From Flagellimonas meishanensis (GTDB taxonomy: Bacteria > Bacteroidota > Bacteroidia > Flavobacteriales > Flavobacteriaceae), in contig NZ_JAINVW010000001.1 of assembly GCF_019880545.1 (NCBI RefSeq), forward strand, positions 806,001 through 870,000: a DNA stretch of 64,000 nucleotides. The letters are read 5' to 3'. The notes beneath the pieces are model-generated. The model saw only the letters and a list, made by a program, of their open reading frames with translations. It searched no databases and was not told where the DNA came from. A program made the position numbers and the translations under genes. How positions within the stretch are numbered: the stretch's first letter is position 1; every line of letters starts with the position of its first letter. Positions 8,518 through 17,262 of this stretch are shown here, piece by piece.

Positions 8518-9906
8518 ATGGCAAAGGTCCGATCAGACGAACTAGGGACTGAACCTATTGGCAGGCTTTTGATCAAGCAAGCGGTACCGGCATCTATCGG
8601 TATTTTGGTCATGTCGCTGAACATCTTGGTCGATTCCATTTTTGTGGGCAATTGGATTGGTTCCATAGCCATCGCTGCAATCAATGTAGTCTTACCCGTT
8701 TCATTTTTTATTGCCGCTTTGGGAATGGCCATTGGGATTGGCGGTTCCAGCATAATTTCAAGGGCCTTGGGCGCCGACAATCGGGAGAAAGCACTAAAGA
8801 CATTCGGAAACCAAATCACATTGACCCTGTTGGTCACCGTTACCATGGTGGCATTGGGACTCTATTTTGTGGATGAGCTTATCCCTGCTTTTGGGGGCAA
8901 GGGGAGCATTTTTGACCCGGCCAAAGTGTATTACACCATCATTTTGTACGGAATCCCATTTTTGGCCCTCTGTATGATGGGAAATACTGTGATCCGTGCA
9001 GAGGGGAAGCCAAAATTTGCCATGATTGCCATGATCATACCGTCGGTTGGGAACCTACTGATGGACTACATTTTCATCTATGTTTTTGATTGGGGGATGC
9101 ACGGTGCCGCTTGGGCAACCACCGGGGGATATCTCCTTTGCTTCTTTTACATTTTCTATTTTTTTCTATCCAAGAATTCCGAACTGAAAATAAACCTGTC
9201 CCATTTTGGGTTGGATAAACCCATTCTCCAAGAAATAGGCTCGTTGGGTTTTGTTACCCTGGCCAGGCAGGCCGTCACCAGTATCACATATTTGCTCATG
9301 AACAATATCCTGTTCAACCTTGGCGGAGAGGCCATGGTGGCCGTTTATGCCATTATAGGAAGGATGCTGATGTTCGCCCTTTTCCCCGTTTTTGGTGTTA
9401 CACAGGGCTTTTTGCCCATTGCAGGCTACAATTATGGCGCGTTGAAATATGAAAGGGTTAAAAAATCCATATACACAGCGATCAAGTACGCAGCTTTGGT
9501 GGCTACATTGGTATTCATTGTCTTAATGGCGTTTCCAGCAGAGATTACATCTTTGTTCTTGAGTGATAAGCCCGGACTTTCTCCGGAGGAACTCGCCGCC
9601 AATGCCTTTGTTTTGGAACATTCCTCCTTTGCCATGCGACTCGTTTTTGCTGCCACACCCATTATTGCACTACAACTGATTGGCGCTGCCTATTTTCAGG
9701 CAGTTGGGAAGGCCGTTCCAGCATTATTGTTGACATTGACACGACAAGGTTTCTTTTTTATCCCATTGATTCTTTTGTTACCACAATTATTGGGTGAGAT
9801 TGGAGTTTGGATTTCTTTTCCCATTGCTGATGTGTTGGCGACCATTGTCACCGGATACTTCTTGAAGAAAGAAATAGACAGAAGCTTGAGAACGGGAGCA
9901 GTCTAA
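8518..9906 (+). CDS. MATE-family efflux transporter
   Basis: A 462-residue membrane protein of the multidrug and toxic compound extrusion family, with about 12 hydrophobic segments in two homologous halves. The N-terminal PIGRLLIKQAVPASIGILVM, the VDSIFVGNWIG motif and the second-half SLGFVTLARQAVTSITY are typical. Such proteins exchange Na+ or H+ for organic cations. It begins on the base after the hemH stop, so it could export a porphyrin-related or other compound, but that is guesswork from position. Confidence 0.93.
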   Translation: MAKVRSDELGTEPIGRLLIKQAVPASIGILVMSLNILVDSIFVGNWIGSIAIAAINVVLPVSFFIAALGMAIGIGGSSIISRALGADNREKALKTFGNQITLTLLVTVTMVALGLYFVDELIPAFGGKGSIFDPAKVYYTIILYGIPFLALCMMGNTVIRAEGKPKFAMIAMIIPSVGNLLMDYIFIYVFDWGMHGAAWATTGGYLLCFFYIFYFFLSKNSELKINLSHFGLDKPILQEIGSLGFVTLARQAVTSITYLLMNNILFNLGGEAMVAVYAIIGRMLMFALFPVFGVTQGFLPIAGYNYGALKYERVKKSIYTAIKYAALVATLVFIVLMAFPAEITSLFLSDKPGLSPEELAANAFVLEHSSFAMRLVFAATPIIALQLIGAAYFQAVGKAVPALLLTLTRQGFFFIPLILLLPQLLGEIGVWISFPIADVLATIVTGYFLKKEIDRSLRTGAV

Positions 9907-9908
9907 GA

Positions 9909-10337
9909 CTACTCTCCATTGGGCATTAAAGTGGCTGCTTTACTGATGATTTTCCATTCTCCCGATAGTTTTTTGAGCAAGAAAATATCAATAAATCGCA
10001 TGTTCCTGGATGTGATCCTTATTTCCGCTGTGGCGGTTGCAATGTTGTGGTGCAAGTCAATCGATAGTATGGTTGTTTCACGACCGTTAAATTTTCCTTT
10101 GGGCCGCACTTCAAAAAGTGCAGAATACTCTTTAGGGGTCAACACCCATAGTTCCTGCCCCTCTTTGGACAGAAATAGGTCAGCTTCAACATAAAATGCA
10201 GATTGGATCATCTCCGGGTCGCTGTAGGACGAGCCCTCCAAGTACTTATTGAGTGTTTCACGGACCAAATCTTCCTCTGACTGAGCACATAGTTGTAGAC
10301 ATAGCACTACGGCGATTAAGAAAAAAGTTGTTTTCAT
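9909..10337 (-). CDS. Secreted NTF2-like protein (putative lumazine-binding family)
   Basis: A 142-residue exported protein with a signal peptide ending near LCAQS, followed by an NTF2-like fold of the Lumazine_bd_2 type (EEDLVRETLNKYLEGSSYSD ... SIDLHHNIATATAEIRI ... LLKKLSGEWKIISKAA). Small proteins of this family are common in Bacteroidota and usually have no known reaction. It is the downstream partner of the PQQ-type sugar dehydrogenase gene (13 bases apart, same strand). Confidence 0.78.
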   Translation of the reverse strand: MKTTFFLIAVVLCLQLCAQSEEDLVRETLNKYLEGSSYSDPEMIQSAFYVEADLFLSKEGQELWVLTPKEYSALFEVRPKGKFNGRETTILSIDLHHNIATATAEIRITSRNMRFIDIFLLKKLSGEWKIISKAATLMPNGE

Positions 10338-10349
10338 TTTTAGCGGGAT

Positions 10350-11513
10350 TTATTGTTGTAATTTGGGTTTGATTCTGACGATTTTCCCATCTTCTTCATC
10401 CGTGAGCAAATACAGTTTGCCTTCGGGACTTTGGGCCACTTTTCTTGAGCGAACCCGTTCATCTAAAAAGAGTTCCTCGACACTTTTGATGGTATCTCCC
10501 TTAATACGAAAACGCCAAAGACTGCCCCGGGAAAGACCAGGTACGATGAGGTTGTTTTTCCATTGGGGAAACTCATCTCCTGTGTAGAAGCACAATCCAG
10601 TTGGGGCAACGGTATGTTGCCAGAACCAAATTGGCGGGCTAAAAACCACATCTTCGAGTTTGGGCGGGCTGTATTCTTTACTTCGTAAGCTACCTGTGGT
10701 TCGATTGGGCCAACCATAGTTTGCGCCAGCCTGAAGCAGGTTGATCTCATCCCCTTGGAGGGTACCATGCTCTGTAAACCATAAATTACCTGTTTCGGGC
10801 TGTAGGGCAATACCTTGCGTATTCCGGATACCTAAGGCAAAAATGCTTGGAACCGCATCCTTACCCAAGTCTGGATTATCTTTGGGAATGCTTCCGTCCA
10901 AATTAAAACGATGGATTTTACCCCGAGGATCTGATACATCCTGTGCAATTGGCATTTCAGGTTCGTCGTGCTCCCAGAACAGGCGTTCTCCTACGGTAAG
11001 ATATAATTTGCCATCCGCTCCAATGGCCATTCCTCCGCCATAGTGATAATCGATGTCTGAATAGGGCTCAGCAACCAAAATGGTCTTCAAATCTTGAATT
11101 GAATCTTTGGAGAGTGTGGCCTGCGCAAACTTGGTGGTTTTGCCCTCACCTGGTTTTTTTGCGGCATAGGAAAAATAGATTTTCTGATTTTTTTTGTAAT
11201 CCGGGTGAAGTAATACCTCAAAGATTCCTGAGTTATCACCAAAATGAACGGCACCTATACTGTCCGCGAGGTCAGTAGGGAATCCCTTGATGGTTCTTTT
11301 GGTCTTGGCAACTAGGTCTACTAGGACCATATCCCCATTTTTTTCGGTAACAAGTGCTTCCGTTTCATTGAGGAAAGCAATGCTCCAAGGGCGGTTCAAT
11401 CCTTCAAATACCACTTCTTTTTTCGGGATAATAGGTTCTGTTTTCGATGCTAACTTTTCATGCTGCTGGCATGCGGTCAATATCAAAAGTAGGATGGTCA
11501 AAGCGTGTTTCAT
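10350..11513 (-). CDS. PQQ-dependent sugar dehydrogenase-like beta-propeller lipoprotein
   Basis: A lipoprotein (signal peptide with lipobox LTAC) carrying a six-bladed propeller of the glucose/sorbosone dehydrogenase family, expected to oxidise aldoses in the periplasm. Visible family segments are FEGLNRPWSIAFLNETEALV, GGGMAIGADGKLYLTVGER, FALGIRNTQGIALQPETG and WFTEHGTLQGDEINLL, ending in DERVRSRKVAQSPEGKLYLL. Residues expected to bind PQQ (an early His and the RNxQG and GDEIN segments) are present. The ORF opens at 11537, but the ATG at 11513 gives the lipoprotein signal. It is probably co-transcribed with the NTF2-like gene. Confidence 0.86.
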   Translation of the reverse strand: MKHALTILLLILTACQQHEKLASKTEPIIPKKEVVFEGLNRPWSIAFLNETEALVTEKNGDMVLVDLVAKTKRTIKGFPTDLADSIGAVHFGDNSGIFEVLLHPDYKKNQKIYFSYAAKKPGEGKTTKFAQATLSKDSIQDLKTILVAEPYSDIDYHYGGGMAIGADGKLYLTVGERLFWEHDEPEMPIAQDVSDPRGKIHRFNLDGSIPKDNPDLGKDAVPSIFALGIRNTQGIALQPETGNLWFTEHGTLQGDEINLLQAGANYGWPNRTTGSLRSKEYSPPKLEDVVFSPPIWFWQHTVAPTGLCFYTGDEFPQWKNNLIVPGLSRGSLWRFRIKGDTIKSVEELFLDERVRSRKVAQSPEGKLYLLTDEEDGKIVRIKPKLQQ

Positions 11514-11585
11514 GGCCAAGAATTTTAGCCAAAGCACATGATTCTAACTCAAAGGGACTTTAAAAATCATGATTTTAAAAACGAA

Positions 11586-12602
11586 TTATCCACTGTTCTT
11601 ATGTTTCTTTTTGAATTCGGAAGGGGTCTGTTGAGTAAATGATTTAAATGCCAAATTGAACGAAGTGACATTGCCAAAACCTGAGTCATAGGCGATGGAT
11701 GCCATTTTTTCATCAGAACTTTTTGGTGAAGAGAGCAATTTTTTGGCTTTTTCAATGCGATGATAATTCACAAACTCAGAGAAATTCATTCCTTTTTGCT
11801 GGTTGATTACCTGTGACAGCACTCTCGGGGATATTTGCAAAGTTTCGGCAACTTCGGACATTGCCAATTTGGGGTTTAGAAACACTTCGTTCTGCTCCAA
11901 AAGCATACCCAACGATTCCATTGCACTTTTGGCAGAGTCTGCATCAATCTTCGAGCCCTGGTATTTTTCAAGGGAAAAAGTATGATTGCGGAGCAATAAA
12001 AAAGAAAACATATAGACTAATAAAGTAAAGAAGAGCGCACCACCAATATAAAAGGGAATCAATCCAGTGATATTGCCAATATAGAACAACCAAATGAGGC
12101 CTACTCCAATAACTAGGTTTCGATACCATTGATGAAGTTTTGGTTGTGCGATATATCCATATTTCCGTAACAGGGAAGCAGCTAAAATTAGATAGACAAA
12201 AAGATGGCCAAAGACTGCATAATAGATTACATAGGAAAGGAGATCGGCTCGATTGGGAATCAATGGACTGAGTAGCATAAACAGCACATAAGGCAGGAAA
12301 TGTGCATATTGGACACCCTGTATTTCTTTGAACCTATGAAACAGTAAACCTCCATAGAGCCATAATGAGGGTCCCACCAAAAGTATACCTGCTATGCCGA
12401 TGTTTCGTTGCCAGGGTTCCAGATCCAGATAGACGTTGAGTATGGATTTGCCAATCCGCAGGACGAGTCCCAAAATCACCAAAACCAAAATCCGGTGTGC
12501 CATTTTGTTCCCTTTCTGAAGCGTTAGCAGATAGGCACAGAGAAAAAGGCCCTGGGCAATACCAAGGCTACATAGCACTAGGATTATGGTTTTCTGTTCC
12601 AC
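11586..12602 (-). CDS. 7TM-type AraC transcriptional regulator
   Basis: A membrane-bound regulator: about seven hydrophobic segments in residues 1-205, then an AraC helix-turn-helix domain (about 235-335) with NQQKGMNFSEFVNYHRIEKA and MASIAYDSGFGNVTSFNLAF. This architecture is widespread in Flavobacteriaceae and probably senses a membrane or periplasmic signal. The start is GTG at 12602; no ATG lies in frame near it. It is divergent from the lactonase gene (66-base gap) and lies upstream of the sugar dehydrogenase gene on the same strand, so either is a plausible target. Confidence 0.88.
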   Translation of the reverse strand: MEQKTIILVLCSLGIAQGLFLCAYLLTLQKGNKMAHRILVLVILGLVLRIGKSILNVYLDLEPWQRNIGIAGILLVGPSLWLYGGLLFHRFKEIQGVQYAHFLPYVLFMLLSPLIPNRADLLSYVIYYAVFGHLFVYLILAASLLRKYGYIAQPKLHQWYRNLVIGVGLIWLFYIGNITGLIPFYIGGALFFTLLVYMFSFLLLRNHTFSLEKYQGSKIDADSAKSAMESLGMLLEQNEVFLNPKLAMSEVAETLQISPRVLSQVINQQKGMNFSEFVNYHRIEKAKKLLSSPKSSDEKMASIAYDSGFGNVTSFNLAFKSFTQQTPSEFKKKHKNSG

Positions 12603-12668
12603 GCAATAAAGATAAAAATTGAAAGGATTGGTTTTCTTTCAGTAATTTAGAAAGCAAATGAATAACGG

Positions 12669-13775
12669 ATGAGACATTTCACCATAGCATGCGGTATGGC
12701 TATCTTACTTATTGTAGCTTGCAACGACCAACCCGAAAAAGAAACTATGCACACCCTTTTTATAGGCACCTACACAGATGGGGAGAGCGAAGGTATTTAT
12801 AGGTATTCTTTCAATGCTGGTGATGGAAGTCTGACCCAGGATACTTTGGCCGCCAAACTTCCCAATCCGTCGTACTTGACCATTTCCAAGGATGGTTCAC
12901 ATCTTTACGCTGTTCAAGAAACCGCCGATTTTGATAGTTTAGGAGGTGGAGTCACCACTTTTAAACTAGATAATGGAATTCTGAGCGCGCTTAACAGTAT
13001 GGGATCTCAGGGAGCCCATCCTTGTCACATATCGCTATCCGGTGATGGGTATCTCGCTGTTTCAAATTACACGGGCGGAAACGTTGCCATTTTTAATTTG
13101 CAACAGGACGGCTCGTTGGGCGATAACCCGCAAGTTATTGATCATAAAGTTTTAGATTCGACCCTCACGCCGCATGCACATATGGCCCAGTTTATCAAAA
13201 ATGGACTTTTTGTGGCGGATTTGGGGCTACATGCCATAATGCGCTACCAAGAAGGGAATGGGAAATTTGTTCCAGGGAATCAGAAATCCCTTGTTTTGCC
13301 AGAGGGTGCCGGACCAAGACATTTTACTTTCAATGATGACGGCAGTATACTTTATGTGATCAACGAGTTGAATTCCACCGTTACTGTTTTTCAGGCAAGT
13401 ACTGATGACGGTTACCATGAAGTGCAAACCATTGGGACCTTAGATGAAAACTTCGACGGGAATAATTCTTGTGCCGACATCCATTTGTCGCCAGATGGTA
13501 AGTTTTTATACGGCTCGAACCGTGGGGAAAATACCATCGTAATTTTTGGTGTTGACCCCAATACAGGAATGCTCGATTTAAAAGGCAGGGAATCCGTTCA
13601 TGGAGACTGGCCCCGTAATTTTTCTTTGGATCCTTCGGGTAATTTTCTATTGGTGGCCAATCAAAGGAGCAACAATATTGTGGTATTCAAAAGGGATTTT
13701 GAAACCGGAACTCTGGAATTCGCAAGTGAAACGAAACAATCAAGTCCGGTTTGCTTGGCATTTTTGAATCACTGA
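12669..13775 (+). CDS. Lactonase-family seven-bladed propeller lipoprotein (6-phosphogluconolactonase-like)
   Basis: A 368-residue lipoprotein (lipobox near LIVAC) of the Lactonase / YbhE family. Repeated blade motifs such as LPNPSYLTISKDGSHLYAVQ, GAHPCHISLSGDGYLAVSNY, GPRHFTFNDDGSILYVINEL and SCADIHLSPDGKFLYGSNRG are clear. Cytosolic relatives hydrolyse 6-phosphogluconolactone; this one is exported, so a sugar lactone made by the neighbouring sugar dehydrogenase (10350-11513) would be a sensible substrate. That is inference from position and family. Confidence 0.88.
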   Translation: MRHFTIACGMAILLIVACNDQPEKETMHTLFIGTYTDGESEGIYRYSFNAGDGSLTQDTLAAKLPNPSYLTISKDGSHLYAVQETADFDSLGGGVTTFKLDNGILSALNSMGSQGAHPCHISLSGDGYLAVSNYTGGNVAIFNLQQDGSLGDNPQVIDHKVLDSTLTPHAHMAQFIKNGLFVADLGLHAIMRYQEGNGKFVPGNQKSLVLPEGAGPRHFTFNDDGSILYVINELNSTVTVFQASTDDGYHEVQTIGTLDENFDGNNSCADIHLSPDGKFLYGSNRGENTIVIFGVDPNTGMLDLKGRESVHGDWPRNFSLDPSGNFLLVANQRSNNIVVFKRDFETGTLEFASETKQSSPVCLAFLNH

Positions 13776-13783
13776 AACCAGCT

Positions 13784-15070
13784 TCACTCGCAGCGATAGG
13801 TTTTTTCATTTAATGAGAATGTATTTGAATCATTGGGCCTAAGGGCACCATGCCAAGAATCTTTGTACCATTTTTCCGGTTCGTTTTCATTGCGATAATC
13901 CGCGGTAAAAAATGAAAAGTCCTCATTAAAGGTGATGACGATATCGCCTTTTCCGTCGGCATCATGCCATCTTCCGGTCATGATGTTTCCCTTTAGCCGC
14001 CCCCATACACCTCCAAGGGCCTTCTTATGGGCAAGATAATAGGCCCCCGCGACTTCATCATTATCAATCAGCAGGTCAAATCGGCCAATCTCTGTGCAAT
14101 ACCTTTTGGAGAACACGGTATTTTTTTCTGATTCTTTACCCTGATCTACCATATTATGAATAATCAGGCGGTAGTTTTCCAAAGTAGAGGCATCAATAAT
14201 TTCACTGGTTTCTTGATTCAACACATCCAATTGGGAATCCCCAATAAAAAAGATAGTGTCACCATGTAGATCAAAGGTGGTTGGGATATCCGAGGAGCGG
14301 GCAAAGTTTTTCAATTTCTCTTTTTGGACCACCTCCGAGTTTTTTTCATTTAGGTAAAATCGATAGATACCATTTTGGGTGGCATCCCGTTTGCTGTTCA
14401 CAATGGCAATCAAACTGTTACCGTAGAATTTCATGCCGTCAATTCCTTTGTGATCATTAGGTTTGTTGATCAGTTTTTTAGTGGCAAGGTCCAAAATGCG
14501 AATACCATGGGTGTACGAGGCAAAATACAGCAACCTGTCATCCGGCGAAATAGCAATCCCGTTGGGGTGTTTTATTTGGTCATCGGAGAAAAACACCTCT
14601 AGTTGATTTTTGGACTTGTTGATGGTATATATGTTGTTGCTTTCTGAATCTGTAATGAAAACATCGCCTTTGGAGCTGATTGCAATATCGTTGAGATAGA
14701 TAAAATCCGGTTGGTTCAGTGAATAGGATCCAATCAACCTCCCCGAAGTGATATCCAGTAACAGCAAAATGGATTTATTGTTGGTTTTTGCAAGACTGTT
14801 GCCCAGGGCGTACAAAGTGTCCCCTTTTATGGTCATGCCAAAACCGGAGAGGTACCCATATTGACCTGTGCTTATAAAATCTTCCGGATGGGATCCATCG
14901 AGATTGCTTCGAACAATTTTGTTCTTTACCAGACTGTTGAGGTATACTTTATTCGATGGTAAATGCACAGCGATCCCTTCTGGAATCAAATCTTTTTCAA
15001 AAGCTAAATCAACGGTCTGCGCCTTTAAGCTTAATGAAATAATCATGAAAGACCACAAAAGTTTTTTCAT
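13784..15070 (-). CDS. Secreted NHL/SMP-30-like beta-propeller protein with extra C-terminal domain
   Basis: A 428-residue exported protein (signal peptide ending near LKAQ). Residues about 25-300 form an SMP-30/NHL-like propeller (IPEGIAVHLPSNKVYLNSL, FIYLNDIAISSKGDVFITDS, KHPNGIAISPDDRLLYFASY). Residues about 340-428 form a separate domain with GVWGRLKGNIMTGRWHDADG, an aromatic-rich strand region and a closing EKTYRCE, suggesting a small beta-sandwich stabilised by cysteines. No catalytic set is evident. It converges on the lactonase gene with only 8 bases between stops. Confidence 0.72.
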   Translation of the reverse strand: MKKLLWSFMIISLSLKAQTVDLAFEKDLIPEGIAVHLPSNKVYLNSLVKNKIVRSNLDGSHPEDFISTGQYGYLSGFGMTIKGDTLYALGNSLAKTNNKSILLLLDITSGRLIGSYSLNQPDFIYLNDIAISSKGDVFITDSESNNIYTINKSKNQLEVFFSDDQIKHPNGIAISPDDRLLYFASYTHGIRILDLATKKLINKPNDHKGIDGMKFYGNSLIAIVNSKRDATQNGIYRFYLNEKNSEVVQKEKLKNFARSSDIPTTFDLHGDTIFFIGDSQLDVLNQETSEIIDASTLENYRLIIHNMVDQGKESEKNTVFSKRYCTEIGRFDLLIDNDEVAGAYYLAHKKALGGVWGRLKGNIMTGRWHDADGKGDIVITFNEDFSFFTADYRNENEPEKWYKDSWHGALRPNDSNTFSLNEKTYRCE

Positions 15071-15166
15071 GGGTTGCTTGTTTAGTACAATTTACTTGAA
15101 AAATGGACCTGTGCTCTTGAATAAAATGTTAAACTGAACAAGAATTTGAATGGACCGTGCTTGGAA

Positions 15167-15628
15167 TCATTCCACCTTCTTAATCCCAGATACATGGGAA
15201 GCTATAGCTTTCCATACGCCCTTCCGCTTGATCAAAACGTTGCTGGATTGATAGATGGTCTCAATAGAATCGTTGAAAATATGGCCTGTACCGCAGATCA
15301 TCGCAGTACCGTTGGGCAACACATCCAAACGTTTTATCTCATAAAAAAAGGAATCGTTTTCCATTGCATGTTCTTTTATCCATTCGAGCTCCATGGCTTT
15401 ATTGGACCATTCCCCACTAGCATCTACCATCTGAAAATCATCTCCGAGAATGGCGTTCAGCAAGACGGTATCCTGTTCCCGATAGGCCTTGGGCCATTGT
15501 ACTTCTTTTAAGTTTCTCAGGATTTTTTGGTCTTCTTGGGGAATTGTTATGTAAGTAGGGTCGATCTCTTTTTTGGTTTGGCAAGAGATCAGTACAATCA
15601 ATCCAAGGGCGATATGGTAATTTTTCAT
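15167..15628 (-). CDS. DUF4440 / NTF2-like lipoprotein
   Basis: A 153-residue lipoprotein (lipobox LISC at about residue 16) with an NTF2-like DUF4440 domain: a helix with TVLLNAILGDDFQMVDASGE, then WSNKAMELEWIKEH and the closing strands LIKRKGVWKAIASHVS. Its role is unknown. It lies downstream of a LytTR regulator gene on the same strand, and the gap between them holds two 10-base direct repeats offset by exactly 21 bases (15690-15720), so it is a likely target of that regulator. Confidence 0.75.
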   Translation of the reverse strand: MKNYHIALGLIVLISCQTKKEIDPTYITIPQEDQKILRNLKEVQWPKAYREQDTVLLNAILGDDFQMVDASGEWSNKAMELEWIKEHAMENDSFFYEIKRLDVLPNGTAMICGTGHIFNDSIETIYQSSNVLIKRKGVWKAIASHVSGIKKVE

Positions 15629-15689
15629 GTTTCGATTTTTAGGATTGAAATTACTATGGCAAACTAAAACTTAATAAAATTAAGGTGTA

Positions 15690-15720
15690 AGCTGCGGAAA
15701 AAAAGGGGTTAGTTGCGGAA
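15690..15720. promoter_or_regulatory. Tandem direct repeat, likely LytTR operator
   Basis: AGCTGCGGAA (15690-15699) and AGTTGCGGAA (15711-15720) differ at one base and start exactly 21 bases apart, so they lie on the same face of the helix two turns apart. LytTR-domain regulators typically bind two direct repeats with this geometry. The pair lies 62-92 bases upstream of the DUF4440 gene start (15628) and directly after the LytTR gene stop. The assignment to this regulator is inference. Confidence 0.55.
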
Positions 15721-15721
15721 T

Positions 15722-16483
15722 CTAGATATGTGATAGTTCCTGAAGATAGGTTCTACTGAACTTAAGGTGGTCTCCGGTTTTTAAATGAATTTTGCCGTCT
15801 CCGTTATTGTTTTTTTGGATTTGATCAATGAATTCTGAATTCACCAAATAGGAACGATGTATCCGTTTGAACGTATTTGGGCAAAGCGTTCGCGAAAATG
15901 AACGGAGGCTTTGGTATTTTACAAACCGGCCTTTTTCCGTGTGCAGAACAATACAATTGTTGCTCGTCTCCACATATACAATCTCATTAGGTTCCAACAA
16001 AAATTGAGACCCTTTTTTTGAGACAGTCACCCTCCTTTTTTGTGCTATCGTATCGTTTTGTTGGGGCACATGTTGGTCTTTTTTGACACTAACAAAATAA
16101 AAGAGCAACGAAAAATAGCAAAGCAAGTTCACGGCCACATTGTTAGTAAGGCTGGCATTGAGTATATTGAAACTGGGCGAGGTGCATTGGTATACAGTGG
16201 TCATTAGAAAAACAACCAACAACTGCCCTATAAAAATATTGATAACAGTTGCGGAAAACCCTATCCCTCCCTGAACGAGTATACTTTTTCCTGTTGTATC
16301 AAAAGCCCATTTTTCTGCCCAGACCTTAATTTGATTGGAAGAAATGTTCCAAAAGAAAAAACTGGTAATAGCAAGAATTGACAACTCCGAAAAACAAGTG
16401 ACACCCAAGCTTTCTTGGAACATACGGCCAATGCCCATGTTGAGAAGAACAAAAAGGGTGATCAATGTTAGGCGCCTCTGCAT
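15722..16483 (-). CDS. Membrane-anchored LytTR-domain transcriptional regulator
   Basis: A 253-residue protein with about four hydrophobic segments in residues 1-132 and a C-terminal LytTR DNA-binding domain (about 150-250): FLLEPNEIVYVETSNNCIVL, VKYQSLRSFSRTL and FKRIHRSYLVNSEFIDQI are typical. It has no receiver domain, so the membrane part is probably the sensor. The nearest same-strand gene is the DUF4440 lipoprotein at 15167-15628, with a 21-base-offset repeat between them. Confidence 0.88.
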   Translation of the reverse strand: MQRRLTLITLFVLLNMGIGRMFQESLGVTCFSELSILAITSFFFWNISSNQIKVWAEKWAFDTTGKSILVQGGIGFSATVINIFIGQLLVVFLMTTVYQCTSPSFNILNASLTNNVAVNLLCYFSLLFYFVSVKKDQHVPQQNDTIAQKRRVTVSKKGSQFLLEPNEIVYVETSNNCIVLHTEKGRFVKYQSLRSFSRTLCPNTFKRIHRSYLVNSEFIDQIQKNNNGDGKIHLKTGDHLKFSRTYLQELSHI

Positions 16484-16552
16484 GGCATAAAAATACAGAA
16501 TCTATTGGTTGGGATGTCTGGTCTTTAACACAGTTTTGCAAGATAGGCCAGT

Positions 16553-16583
16553 AAAAAAAAGCCCACCGTGAATAGCGGCGGGC
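16553..16583 (-). terminator. Rho-independent terminator for the coiled-coil protein operon
   Basis: On the minus strand GCCCGCCG pairs with CGGTGGGC around a 7-base loop, followed by a run of eight T. The one imperfect pair is a G-U wobble on the minus strand but a mismatch on the plus strand, which fixes its direction. It ends the minus-strand unit whose last gene stops at 16624. Confidence 0.85.
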
Positions 16584-16623
16584 CTTTCTCTTCTGTTAAG
16601 ACGCTTTTGGCAAAAAAAACAAA

Positions 16624-17244
16624 CTACTGCACGCCTTCCACTTCCATTATTTTCTTGAGCTGTTCCTTTTTCATCAGAATCATTTCTTTTCCTTTTTTGA
16701 TGCTGGCATCCAACTCGTCCAATTTTTGCTCTGCTTTTTTTAGGCTCTCTTCTTTTTCCAGGATTATCTCGGAATCCTCTCCTTTTTCCCTGGACTCCTC
16801 AACCCTTTTTTTCGCATCATCCAATGCCCTTCTTCCGCGTATTAGGGTCTCTTCGTCCTCCACCAACTTCCTCTCTGATTTCTCGATCATTTCCTTGGCC
16901 TGTGATGCGCGGTATTGTCCAAACTCTTTACCGGACATATCTCCTTTGTTCTTTCCGTAGGCATTGCCCTTGTTTTCCTTCTGCTTGTGCAATGGTTTTT
17001 CATCCATTGGGTTATCCTCTTCATTTCCAAGCTCCCGCTCATTGCGGTCCTTTTCTTTTTCGGTCTTTTCCTTTCGCTCTTTTATTTTTTCCTCGGCCTG
17101 TTCCTCAACGGCTTCTTTTTCCTTTTTTGTTTTTTTCTGGACTTCCTCGATCTTTTGCTTTCCTTTTTCTTGGGATTTCCCCTGAGCATTTGCACCAGCA
17201 AGTGCTGCCAAGAAGAAAAGGCTTACCAATAGAATACGTTTCAT
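16624..17244 (-). CDS. Secreted Lys/Glu-rich coiled-coil protein
   Basis: A 206-residue exported protein with a short signal peptide (ending near GANAQG), after which nearly the whole chain is highly charged and rich in Lys and Glu, with long predicted coiled coils (residues about 25-70 and 105-200). There is a less charged centre around NAYGKNKGDMSGKEFGQYRA. I do not recognise a named family. It is followed by a clear terminator (16553-16583) and preceded on the same strand by a small lipoprotein gene, so it may have a structural role in the periplasm or envelope. Confidence 0.7.
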   Translation of the reverse strand: MKRILLVSLFFLAALAGANAQGKSQEKGKQKIEEVQKKTKKEKEAVEEQAEEKIKERKEKTEKEKDRNERELGNEEDNPMDEKPLHKQKENKGNAYGKNKGDMSGKEFGQYRASQAKEMIEKSERKLVEDEETLIRGRRALDDAKKRVEESREKGEDSEIILEKEESLKKAEQKLDELDASIKKGKEMILMKKEQLKKIMEVEGVQ

Positions 17245-17262
17245 AAGTTTTGAGTTTTTTGG

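Noticed and set aside
10363..11043. Short plus-strand ORFs opposite the PQQ sugar dehydrogenase
   Set aside because: All lie opposite a propeller with clear family motifs.
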